A stretch of DNA of 64,000 nucleotides from NCBI GenBank assembly GCA_958299035.1, contig CATQJL010000305.1, positions 71,206,792 through 71,270,791 of the forward strand, written 5' to 3'. Both the position numbers and the translations under genes were made by a program. Of this stretch, positions 1-11,206 are shown piece by piece; position 1 is the stretch's first letter; every line of letters begins with the position of its first letter. The notes below the pieces were generated by a model. It was given only the letters and a program-made list of their open reading frames with translations, was not told the DNA's origin and searched no databases. The DNA is from Cylicocyclus nassatus. Lineage: Eukaryota > Nematoda > Chromadorea > Rhabditida > Strongylidae.

Positions 1-3000
1 CTCGTTCCCGAGCAAGAGCCAAGCTTGCAAGTAGTAAGCCTCGCAGCGGTGCTGCTGTGATGTTTGCGATCTTTCAATCAGCAAGGAGAGACAACGTCTT
101 TTCTCGGTGCGCGGGTCATCCCCTGGTCGGGGCCCCGTCTCGAAAATCATAATCGACAACATACCTAGCATTCCGATCGCTCCAGCGCCAGCGCCAACAC
201 GCGTACGATAATCTTTATCGTTCTTTACGTGCCGCTTTCGCCCCTCGCTCCGGAAATCCCGCTGCCTTGCGCTCGACGGGGTGCATACTCGGATGGCGCA
301 ATGGCCCGGTAAAGGGGAAGGGAGGAGGGGGGGGGGGGGGGGGGGGAGGGGAAGGATGATTCAGCGATGGACTATTTCTGGATCACCTACGGGGCATAAA
401 TCACCTGCGTGTAATGGCGGATTATCCCTATTGTCTCGAAACGACGAACACGATTTGAGGATTTTTCATTACATTCGTTTTCTTTTTACATTTTCAAGGG
501 AAACAAAGACGTATTAGACAATAATTGCGCGATTTTATAAATTTATACCACTTTATAATTATTAATATCAGGTTGTCTCATAAATTTTTTCAACTTTGAC
601 TTCTTACCGTTATAGGTCATAATTTTTCGGAATTCTCAGTGTTTTCGGGCATTCGATGGAGCAAAACAAGCTCTACAAGATGGCTTCTAAACATCTACAT
701 AAAGCTTGGCCCACACAAGTTTGAAAGCCAAAATCCGCAAAGTTCTCATATGCCCGAAAAATCTGAAAAATATAAAATTAAAATTATTATTATTAATCAT
801 CTATTCAAAAATTCCTGTGGATCTCGCACTTATTTATGTATATACTCTCCAAATTAGACAGTCATCGCACTTACTGTATTTTTTTAGCTAGAAATTAAGA
901 AAAAATAATGCGCTCAATTTTTGAATTGGTAGCGATTCATACAACTTATACATTCAGAAGTGCAGTTGTAAGTTTGCACTCTTGTACTTTCCTCAAGAAA
1001 ATTAATTTTTGAAAAATGTCGAATTCAAGGTGCAAATATGAAAAAAAATTATGAGACAACTGAATATTAATATCACATTAGCACGCTGGTCTATGCTCGC
1101 TTAAATGTTTTGCCTGAAAAGCTCTACAATCAAAATTCAACAGCGGCTGGAGTGACTATAAAATTTTGAGAAAATTCATTTTAGTAAGCATTCAGAAGTG
1201 ACAATGCTCATGTATCCAAAAATAAGTGTAACACATCAAAAAAGCTTTGGAAATTTTTTTAAAGATAACTGATAGAAAGGAATGCTGATTGCAGTACCTG
1301 AATGAATTTTAAAAAAATTTTGCCATAATATTATTCTGATGCTTCTTTCTTGTGAATGAATCCCAGACAGGATCTTTACAGGACCTACGCAATGAAGTGA
1401 TTTTAGGGATTTTCCTGAAGGTGTTTCTACGGGATTTCTTGAACATTTGCGCACGAATCCGTCTGAAGCTTCAAGATTATCCTCTAATGATGACTCACAA
1501 AAAAAACTGAAAACATTATTATAGTTAGTATCATCTTGCCAAACTTTTTGCACGTCTGCGCAAAATAAGTGAAGGCTTTTTTGATGTGTGAGCTGGGTCA
1601 GTGAAGAAGCAAAAAATAAGAATGTGAAAACATTTTGGTATACTTGCTGAAAGTTAAAATGAGTATGGAATTTGGAAATGACATTGAAAATTTGAATATC
1701 CGATAATTGTGCTCGATTTGCTCCAGGTTATTAGTAAAACTACAGTTTTTGTACATACAATTAAACATCATAACTAGAATTGAGAAATAAATGATTAAAA
1801 TATGTAAATTTTATGCCTCAAAATCTGGATATTACCCCAAGATTTTTCAGTATATTTCAGTCACTCGAATTTCTTAAATTCATATGAAATGCCAGACAGA
1901 TTCTCGGAATTTAGTCTTGTGCTGCTTGGTCTCTTGAATCAACAACGCCTAATCAATCCAAGATTCCCTAGCCTAAGCGGCTCTTATGTGGTTTAATTTT
2001 GCTTTGCACTTAAGCAGCTTAGATACTTTCATTTAAGGCATCTGATCAAACGTTGATATCACACCTGCCTCAAGCGTTTTTGAAATTTGCATAAGCTATT
2101 CCTTGAAATAGCTTCTCGTGACAGCGTAAGATCTGAAAATGTCAGCTTGGAAAAGTGTGATCCTCTTTCAAAATTCCTGCATTCTGTCTGTTCGATAAAA
2201 CACACATTTTGCACTATTCATAGGATGCTAGGCGTGGAAAATGATTCTCAATACGGCATTTTAAAAGCGACATATTTAGACTGCAAATTAGCTGTTTAAA
2301 TGCGCACTGCAGCGTGAATGTCAACGTCCTCGCACCATTTCGTGGTTGGACCTTTCGTGCTTGAGGCATTTATTACTTGAATTGAATCTTGAGTTCAAAA
2401 ATTCCGAAATCGCCAATCTTATTTTACTGGTCAATTAACAGAAATAATGAGGAAAAAGTGTCTGATTAGCAAATCTCATAAATAGAATTTGAACAGCCTT
2501 ATCATCACCGAAATGAACTTTGTAACATTTAGGTTTTAGATTGCTTAGGAGCAAATCTCCTTGTTTCCAAAAATTAGCCAGTAATTCGACAAAAATGGCA
2601 TAAAGAAGCTTCACAAGAAGCCATATATGATGTATTCCTTTCTTTTTTTAGAATGATTTAGCAGCAGAAGTAGGCAATTTCCGTTAATTTATAATCACCT
2701 GTACTCTGATAAATATTCATTGAGCTCCCTCTTGCAGCTGTTTGAAAAGGAGTTCTGCAGATGGGTACAGAAATATACAATAAGTGCAGAATTTGGAGTA
2801 ACATGAAGTTAAATTGATGAAATGATGTACTAAAGAAGATATAAGAAAGAAAGAAGATTAGGTTTTCTCTACAATATAGCCATTGCTGAGGCAAGCAAAC
2901 ACCGCAACTTATGGTTGATTTATTAAAGAAATGACTTTTGTAATTTCAACACTTTTTGGCAATCCAACAAACGGCATGTCACTGATAAAATTGGCACTCA

Positions 3001-3273
3001 AGTAATATTTCAATTTCTAAAGAGAATACTCAGCATTTTTCTTGAAGGCAAACATCCGGTTTCCCTTTCGGTGCTCGTTTGATCCCACGGTTAAAGGCAG
3101 TAAAATCGAGCCGAGTCTTCGATTAGAAAAGCTTCACTCCTAGTCCTGCGTATAAGCTCTTTTGTGTCGTAAAATCTCGACTATTTCTAGTTATCGGAGG
3201 ATATTTCCTCAATTATTTCAGGCCGGGATGATTTCTGCAAACTCCGCATAACTACATCACTCCAGTTACCGTA
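1..3273. repeat. Left arm of large inverted repeat
   Basis: This segment is the reverse complement of 7757-11056: base 1 pairs with 11056 and base 3273 with 7757. Similarity is high throughout, with scattered substitutions and small indels; for example a poly-G run near 329-346 is much shorter in the other arm. Homology continues to both edges of the segment (window start and N gap), so the true arm may be longer. Short ORFs at 2087-2299 (+) and 1236-1553 (-) recur in the other arm, but neither resembles a known family. No confident gene is seen. Confidence 0.9.
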
Positions 3274-3773
3274 NNNNNNNNNNNNNNNNNNNNNNNNNNN
3301 NNNNNNNNNNNNNNNNNNNNNNNNNNNNNNNNNNNNNNNNNNNNNNNNNNNNNNNNNNNNNNNNNNNNNNNNNNNNNNNNNNNNNNNNNNNNNNNNNNNN
3401 NNNNNNNNNNNNNNNNNNNNNNNNNNNNNNNNNNNNNNNNNNNNNNNNNNNNNNNNNNNNNNNNNNNNNNNNNNNNNNNNNNNNNNNNNNNNNNNNNNNN
3501 NNNNNNNNNNNNNNNNNNNNNNNNNNNNNNNNNNNNNNNNNNNNNNNNNNNNNNNNNNNNNNNNNNNNNNNNNNNNNNNNNNNNNNNNNNNNNNNNNNNN
3601 NNNNNNNNNNNNNNNNNNNNNNNNNNNNNNNNNNNNNNNNNNNNNNNNNNNNNNNNNNNNNNNNNNNNNNNNNNNNNNNNNNNNNNNNNNNNNNNNNNNN
3701 NNNNNNNNNNNNNNNNNNNNNNNNNNNNNNNNNNNNNNNNNNNNNNNNNNNNNNNNNNNNNNNNNNNNNNNNN
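3274..3773. other. Assembly gap of 500 N
   Basis: Exactly 500 undetermined bases, the usual placeholder for a gap of unknown size. It starts precisely where the left inverted-repeat arm is still homologous to the right arm, so some repeat sequence is probably missing. Confidence 0.98.
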
Positions 3774-3798
3774 AAGCAGTGGTATCAACGCAGAGTAC
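3774..3798 (+). other. SMART cDNA adapter sequence (artefact)
   Basis: The first 25 bases after the gap begin AAGCAGTGGTATC and end CAGAGTAC. This is a full match to the common part of the SMART/template-switch amplification primers. It is synthetic sequence left at a contig end, not genome, and it shows that some input reads came from SMART-type amplified material. Confidence 0.93.
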
Positions 3799-6660
3799 TG
3801 AACCTATGCAGTGTCTTAAATGAGGTCGACAGTATGTTTGTGACGGAAATTCTGATAATTAGTGTGGTCCAAGGCTTCCAATTTATACCATTTTTTAGGT
3901 ACTGTTCTTATAAGGCTAAAAGTAAGACTTTTTGATACATTTCTGCATTTCTAACTTGTCCCACTGTTATGAATTGTCCTACAATGCAGATCTTTCAACG
4001 AGTTACTGATGTTTTCAAACAAAGTGGCCTTTTCCAACTCTCCTTAGGAAAAATGACTTTAATCGCTCTATCTTACCTTATAATTTTTGACATGATTACT
4101 AAATTTGCATATGGATTCAAAAACTGTTCGAGGAACGAAAGAAAAGATAAAAAGCATTGAAAAACAATGAGTTTTCATGTGTTTGCCATATGCAAAGTTA
4201 ACGCTAGCAGGCGTTTTTTGATAGGCGCCCGCTCGCGCTGCTAGCGTGCTGCTCTCCACAGTAAGTTCCCGAACAGTCATGAGAGGATGCACTGGAGATT
4301 GATAAATACCGCCCTAGGTGTTGGCTGCTAGATATATCGTCGACTCTAAAAATCGTGACGACGATAGATAAGCTCAAAGAGTGCATAAACTATAAACTAT
4401 AGGTAAATTCCTGAAGTCGATAGAAGATCGATGCATGGTCACGGTATTTCGCAATCATTGCGTTTTGACACATTCATTTTTGGTACTTTGTACCTCTCGC
4501 TATAAGAGGGCAGCCACCGCGGCTTATTCAACCATTGTTGTTGTGTCGTCTTTCCAAGTAAACTGTTTCAATTGTCCGCCTTCACCCCTTAGACAATCCG
4601 GCCTCACACAAACGTAACCCGAATAGTGCGTAAGATTAAGATTTTAACAAAACGCATAGACACCATAGATACATAGTCAATTCGTTTCATATGATCGTGT
4701 GTATCGCACTCAATGTCCATCTTTGGCATCCCCATCCTGGATTTGCAGTCGCAAAAACGCGATACACTAACCAGTTGTTATAGCTTAAATCACTTTGACT
4801 GTTTCCACCCAGAAAAGAAAGAAACATAAAGTCATCATAGACACCTACCTAATCTGGTGCCTGCACTAAAATTCACGATGAGGACGCCAAAGGTGAACAA
4901 TATGTGTGCAATGACACGCAAATTATGAAATGACTCGACTGTACATGATATTCTCACCTAGCAGTAGCGGTAATCGCATCATTTTTGGCTGCGGTTCTGT
5001 AGCGGAGGAAACAGTGACGGATTTTTGTCATGACGAAGACTTTATAAAAGACTAAAAGTTCATACGAAGACTGTAGGAAGTAGAAGCGCCATGCCATTAT
5101 GCTGCGGGCGCAAATCAACAAACTAGTGCAATTACACAAGTAAGCTAGTCCGCGAGTTCGTATAAGTGAATAAGATTTAGGTACAACTTGTAGTGTGGGC
5201 GTCGTGTAGAGCCTTTCTGCCGTGGTCAAAAGATCTTCACTTTTTACTGGATAGAAATCCTACCAGCTGTGGAATGAAAATCTTTATATTGATCTATGCA
5301 AGATAATTGCACCAATATTGCTTAACATACCTTGTGATCAAGTATCCCAAACCACGGTAATGAAAAGCACTTGTGTGAAACAGTGCGTAGTCTGCTCGTA
5401 CGTTAGAATCGATAATTGCGCAAAAGTCTGAGTGGTTTATTAACTAAATCTCGTTGTAGGAGAAAAAGACGTTGACTTTGTTTTTACATTTGGGCAGGCA
5501 TAGGAACGAAACGAATGGTGGTATCATTGTTGAGTAAAGAGTTTGATAAGGAAAAGAAATCTTGGTTCAAACATTAGAAGTCTTGGATCTCTGCAAGAAC
5601 TTAGCGATTAACAATAAGAATGACAAGTCAGCAACTGCAACTGACTTCGCTATCCACATACTTATGCAAACTTTATTCACATGCTATGTGGGTTTTAGTT
5701 TATTCCATCCAAGGAACATCACCGCGGAAACGTATATGATGGCGTTCAAAGCGGTGTGTTCAACTGGCTCACAAACAATTTTTGCAGTAAAGTTGGACGA
5801 AGTAGCAGGACTGCTGATGGTGCATAGTAATCTGTTTTCGTGAAGACTTCAAGTTTTTTCAGGTTCTTAGGAAAGACAAAAGGACTCGAAATGTTTGGTT
5901 TGATTGGAAATCAATAGCAAATCTCAGCATAGGAGCACTTCAAAAACACACTGTGATCATTTTGGACCGGCTAAAAATAGTTTCCAATAAAATCTTCATT
6001 TTCCTCTCTTCATTGGTCATAGCAACAATCAATAAATAAATGTACATCATAGATATTATCGTAACACGACATGAGATCGCATATAATGACGTCAAAGAAG
6101 TAGAAAAATTACCCGTTCTGTACTATGCAAAAAATTTTGGTGTGTGGATGTGTGTAATTGCGTAATCTAGCTGAAGGACAACGGCATATGCGGGACGGAG
6201 AGTTCGGCAAGACTACTCTACCAGAAGCGGATGATGATGATGATTTGACCAGCGTTATAATTAACTACTTGGATAAACAAAAACATGATTGCAATTGGGA
6301 CATCAATCATCAGATACCAGCAACATTTACACACGACAAGAAGGAAACGGAAAGAACAGGGAAGTAAAGACCTTACATCAGTGTCTATGCCTAAAAGCGA
6401 ATGGCCGTAATAGAAGGCAGATAAAGGGCTCTCGGAGATTATAGAGTAAAGGAAATATAGAGTAAAGGAAACTACGAGTAGGAATAAGTAAGAAACTCCG
6501 GTAGAACGATTTGGAAAGGAATGAAAGCGAAGATGAAAGAACTAAGCTATTCTATCTCATGCATTTACGAATCTATATGATGGTCACCCGGTTAGTTACC
6601 AGCATATATGATGCCTAATTATAGTAATTTGCTGGGCAGGGCAAAGTCTTGTGGAATACT
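3799..6660. other. Spacer of inverted repeat, no recognised gene
   Basis: About 2.9 kb of AT-rich DNA between the adapter and the CHH/ITP-like gene. Small ORFs are present (for example 5562-5843 + and 6158-6367 +), but none shows a recognisable domain, signal peptide or convincing exon structure. No transposon ends were seen. Confidence 0.5.
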
Positions 6661-6666
6661 GTAGTT

Positions 6667-7060
6667 TCAAATTGTGAATATATGTCTTCGACTGTGCCTG
6701 TTATGTCGTTTCGGGGCACTTGTAAACATTCGCATACACATTCGGAATTTGTCGGTTGAGAAACATTCGGACCTGGAAATTTTTGAGATAAAAGAAATAA
6801 TTGGAATGAAGGTCATTGAAGCGACAAAACTAAGAGGAAACTTCAAGCGTGAATGGTACGAACCTGCACTCCGCTCGCATATTTGGCACCTCATGGCTAT
6901 GAAACTCGTGGCAAAGTTCGCAAATCTTCTCGGCAACCTCCATCAGTGGCATGTTCATTTGCGGTGAACAGTCATTGTCAGTTAACGGCTCTTCAACAAT
7001 CCGTGCATCAGCAACAGCTAATAGAGTAAGCAGTGGAATAAATACGAAGTAGCTAGGCAT
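6667..7060 (-). CDS. CHH/ITP-family neuropeptide precursor (two exons)
   Basis: Predicted secreted hormone of the crustacean hyperglycemic hormone / ion transport peptide family; the receptor and role in nematodes are not known to me. Exon 1 is 7060-6864 and exon 2 is 6772-6667. The 91-bp intron (GTTCGT...TTTCCAG) splits the Arg codon directly after the fourth Cys, which is about where arthropod CHH/ITP genes have their conserved mature-peptide intron. Splicing gives 100 residues: a signal peptide at 1-19, then six Cys at 31, 47, 50, 65, 69 and 78. The spacing 15-2-14-3-8 compares with 15-2-12-3-8 in the family. The motifs ICELC, CRSEC and CFSTDKFRMC resemble the arthropod ICEDC, CRKDC and CFTSDYFKGC regions. 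The C-terminal 22 residues are basic with possible dibasic cleavage sites. The gene sits alone in the spacer of the inverted repeat. Family assignment is from pattern recognition; the splice junction is inferred. Confidence 0.8.
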
Positions 7061-7220
7061 CCTCTTTCAATAAGCGCAATAACACAGCTATGCTGCTATG
7101 TGACTGACTTTGCAGAGTTGAGCGAAGTGGATCTACACACACCTATAGGTAACGAGTCGAGTGTCGAGTTGAGAGAGAACTGATGAGGTTTCGTTCAGAG
7201 GAGAGGCGGGTTATAGGTGG

Positions 7221-7230
7221 CTTTATATAG
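7221..7230 (-). promoter_or_regulatory. TATA box of the CHH/ITP-like gene
   Basis: The minus strand reads CTATATAAAG here, about 160 bases upstream of the ATG at 7060. Spacing suits a short 5' leader, which could also contain a trans-splice site. This is inference from the motif only. Confidence 0.45.
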
Positions 7231-7756
7231 GGCGCAAATATGGCCGGAGAATGTCGAGAATGCCAAGCGGACACGCCCACAAACCTCTCGCTCTCGCGGA
7301 GTCGCCAACATCATTTTTGCGCTGGAGAGCCTGAAATTCGTAGTACAATCGTTACTAGAACAAATCTTAACACTAAGTCTTGCAGTCTCAAAACTTCTAG
7401 ACACCATAAACCGTTGAGGGGCTCCTCTTTCTCCCCGCCTGGTCCTTTCCTCCACATGCAGAAGCAAGCTGCATACAAACATACCATGCAATCACGGAAG
7501 TTGAAGCACATACCCCCATTTATTCCGTACTTATCGCTTACTGTAGAACACAATGAGAGTATGTAACCTATATCGTTACTTAACATCCGTAGCAGACAGA
7601 GATTGCAGAAAGGGTGCAGTCTAATGTTACCATAATCCAGCTGAGGCTATCTAGTGGCCATAGACAACGGAAGATGTTATTTGTGTATATATAGTGTCTA
7701 TGTGATTGTAGAATTGATGAGAAGCCGTCGAACCGCTAGAGTAGTTACTATAACAT
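7231..7756. other. Intergenic, no gene recognised
   Basis: About 0.5 kb between the promoter of the peptide gene and the right repeat arm. Overlapping short ORFs occur on both strands, but no domain is recognised. Confidence 0.4.
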
Positions 7757-10700
7757 TACGGTAACTGGAGTGATGTAGTTATGCGGAGTTTGCAGGAATC
7801 ATCCTGGCCTGAAATAATTGATAAAATATCCCCCGATAACTAGAAATAGTTGAGATTTTACGACACAAAAGAGCTTTATACACGGGACTAGGAGTAAGAA
7901 GCTAACATAGCTTTTCTAATCGAAGGCTCGGCTCGATTTTACTGCCTTTAACCGTGGGATCAAACCAGCACCGAAAGGGAAACCGGATGTTTGCGTTCAA
8001 GAAAAATGCTGAGTTTTCTCTTCAGAAATTAAAATATTCCTTGAGTGCTAATTTTATCAGTGACATGCCATTTGTTGGATTGCCAAAAATGGCTGTAATT
8101 ACAGAAGTCAATTCTTCAATAAATCAGCCGTAAGTTCGGTGTTTGCTTGCCTCAGCAATGGCTATATTGTAGGAAAAAACTCAAAATCTTCTCCCTTTCT
8201 TGTATCTTCCTTTACTATACTTATTTCATCAATTTAACTTCATGTTCAAATTCTGCACTTATTGTATATTTCTGTACTCATCTGCAGAACTTTTCAAACA
8301 GCTGCAAAAGGGATTGTAATAAATATTTATCAGAGTACAGGTGATAATAATTTGCCGGAAATTGCTTATTTCTGCTGCTAAATCATTTAGAAAGGAATCT
8401 ATGCATGGCTTCTTAAAAACCTTCTTTATGCCATTTTTGTCAAAAATTACTGGCTAATATCTAGAATCAAGGAGTTTACTCCTAAGCAATCCAAAACCTA
8501 AATGTTACAAAATATCTCTTTCTGGTAAGGCTACTAACTATGTTTGTGAGATTTGATAATCAGAGACTTTTCCTCATTATTTTTCTGCTATGAACAATAA
8601 AATAAGATTAAATAGGAATCCTGAAAAATCAAATAAAAATTCGACCTTCGCAATTTTTTGAACTCAAGATTCAATTCAAGCCATAAATGACCTCAGGCAC
8701 GAAAGATCCAACCACGAAATGGTGCGAGGACGTTGACATTCACGCTGCAGTGCGCATTTAAACAGCTAATTTGCAGTCTAAATATGTCGCTTTTAAAATG
8801 CCATATTGAGAATCATTTTCCACGCCTAGCATCCTATGAATAGTGCAAAATGTGTGTTTTATCGAACAGACAGAATGCAGGAATTTTGAAAGAGGATCAC
8901 ACTTTTCCAAGCTGACATTTTCAGATCTTACGCTGGCACGAGAAGCTATTTCAAGGAATAGCTTATGCAAATTTCAAAACGCTTGAGGCAGGTGTGATAT
9001 CAATGTTTGATCAGATGCCTTAAATGGAAGTATCTAAGCTGCTTAAGTGCAAAGCAAAATCAAACCACATCAGAGCCGCTTAGGCTAGGGAATCTTGGAT
9101 TGATTAGGCGTTGTTAATCCAACCAAGCAGCACAAGACTAAATTCCGAGAATCTGTCTGGCATTTCATATGAATTCCAGAATTTCGAGTAATTGAAACTA
9201 TACTGAAAAATCTTGGGGTAATAAAAATCCAGATTTTGAGGCACAAATTTTACATATTTTACTCATTTATTTATCAATTCTAGTTATGATGTTTAATTAT
9301 ATGTACAAAAGCTGTACTTTTACTAATAACCTGGAGCAAATCGAGCACTATCATCGGATAATCAAATTTTCCATGCCATTTCCGAATTCCGTACTCATTT
9401 TAACTTTCAGCAAGTATACCAAATTGTTTTCACATTCTTATTTTTTGCTTCTACACTGACCCGGCTCACACATCAAAAAAGCCATCACTTATTTTGCGCA
9501 GATGTGCAAAAAGTTTGGCAAGATGATCCTAACTATAATCATGTTTTCAGTTTTTTTTTGTGAGTCATCATTAGAGGATAATCTTGAAGCTTCAGAAGGA
9601 TTCGTGCGCAAATGTTCAAGAAAACCCGTAGAAACACCTTCAGGAAAATCCCTAAAATCACTTCATTGCGTAGGTCCTGTAAAGGTCCTGTCTGGGATTC
9701 ATTCACAAGAAAGAAGTATCAGAATAATATCATGGCAAAATTTTTTAAATTTTATTCAAGTACTGCAATCAGCATTTCTTTCTAACGGTTATCTTTAAAA
9801 AAAATTTCCAAAGCTTTTTTGATGTTTTACACTTATTTTTGGATACATGAGCATTGTCACTTCTAAATGCTTACTAAAATGAATTTTCTCAAAATTTTAT
9901 AGTCACTCCAGCCGCTGTTAAATTCTGACTGTAAAGCTTTTCAGGCAAAACATTTAAGCGAGCTTAGACCAGTGTGCTAATGTGATATACCTATTAATAT
10001 TGAGTTGTCTCATAATTTCCTTTCATATTTGCACCTTGAATTTGACATTTCTCAAAATCTAATTTTTTAAAGGAAAGTACAAGAGTGCAAACTTACAACT
10101 GCACTTCTGAATGTATAAGTTGTATGAATCGCTACCAATTCAAAGATTGAGCGCATTATTTTTTCTTAATTTCTAGCTAAAATACAGTAAGTGCGATGAA
10201 TGTCTAATTTGGAGAGTATATGCTTAAATAAGTGCGAGATCCACAGGAATTTTTGAATAGATGATTAATAATAATAATTTTAATTTTATATTTTTCAGAT
10301 TTTTCGGGCATATGGGAACTTTGCGGATTTTGGCTTTCAAACCTTGCGTAGGCCAAGCTTTATGTAGATGTTTAGAAGCCATCTTGTAGAGCTTGTTTTG
10401 CTCCATCGAATGATTTCCCGAAAACACTGAGAATTCCGAAAAATTATCACCTATAACGGTAAGAAGTCAAAGTTGAAAAAATTTATGAGACAAACTGATA
10501 CCAATAATTATAAAGTGGTATAAATTTATAAAATCGCGCAATTATTGTCTAATACGTCTTTGTTCCAAATGAAAATGTAAAAAGAAAACGAATGTAACGA
10601 AAAATCCTCAAATCGTGTTCGTCGTTTCGAGACAATAGGGATAATCCGCCATTACACGCAGGTGATTTATGCCCCGTAGGTGATCCAGAAATAGTCCATC

Positions 10701-11056
10701 GCTGAATCATGCTTCCCCTCCCCCCCCCCTCCTCCCTTCCCCTTTACCGGGCCATTGCGCCATCCGTGTATGCACCCCGTCGAGCGCAAGGCAGCGGGAT
10801 TTCCGGAGCGAGGGGCGAAAGCGGCACGTAAAGAACGATAAAGATTATCGTACGCGTGTTGGCGCTGGCGCTGGGAGCGATCGGAATGCTAGGTATGTTG
10901 TCGATTATGATTTTCGAGACGGGGCCCCGACCAGGGGATGACCCGCGCACCGAGAAAAGACGTTGTCTCTCCTTGCTGATTGAAAGATCGCAAACATCAC
11001 AGCAGCACCGCTGCGAGGCTTACTACTTGCAAGCTTGGCTCTTGCTCGGGAACGAG
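7757..11056. repeat. Right arm of large inverted repeat
   Basis: Reverse complement of 1-3273. The last visible homologous base is 11056 because the partner reaches the window edge, so the repeat may continue rightwards. ORFs at 8758-8970 (-) and 9502-9798 (+) mirror those of the left arm with a few conservative changes, but have no recognisable family. Confidence 0.9.
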
Positions 11057-11206
11057 AATATGCGTTTGTGGAAGATTATGCTGGGATTTTGCCCGATTAT
11101 TCGCATAAACAAGACATTTATGCAAAACTCTTTTACTCGGATAAAAGCGGAGATCATTCCCTGCGCATTAGATCATTGGCTTAGCTTCAGCTACACAGCA
11201 GACTAG
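10886..11206 (+). CDS. Putative hydrophobic-start ORF at edge of inverted repeat
   Basis: I do not recognise this ORF. From the ATG at 10886 it encodes 106 residues. It begins MLGMLSIMIFETGPRPGDD, a short hydrophobic stretch followed by a charged segment, and could be the start of a membrane-anchored or secreted protein or one exon of a larger gene. The first 171 bases are identical in the left arm (171 down to 1, minus strand), whereas a 1-bp indel lies just upstream of the ATG. That contrast hints at constraint but could be chance. The ORF leaves the alignable repeat at 11056. No splice model or homologue is offered. Confidence 0.2.
   Translation: MLGMLSIMIFETGPRPGDDPRTEKRRCLSLLIERSQTSQQHRCEAYYLQAWLLLGNENMRLWKIMLGFCPIIRINKTFMQNSFTRIKAEIIPCALDHWLSFSYTAD

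Noticed and set aside
2087..2299. 70-codon ORF conserved in both repeat arms (also 8758-8970)
   Set aside because: The arms are similar everywhere, so conservation of this frame is not evidence of coding.
3252..3788. Long open frame across the N gap
   Set aside because: It consists of undetermined bases; the open frame is meaningless.
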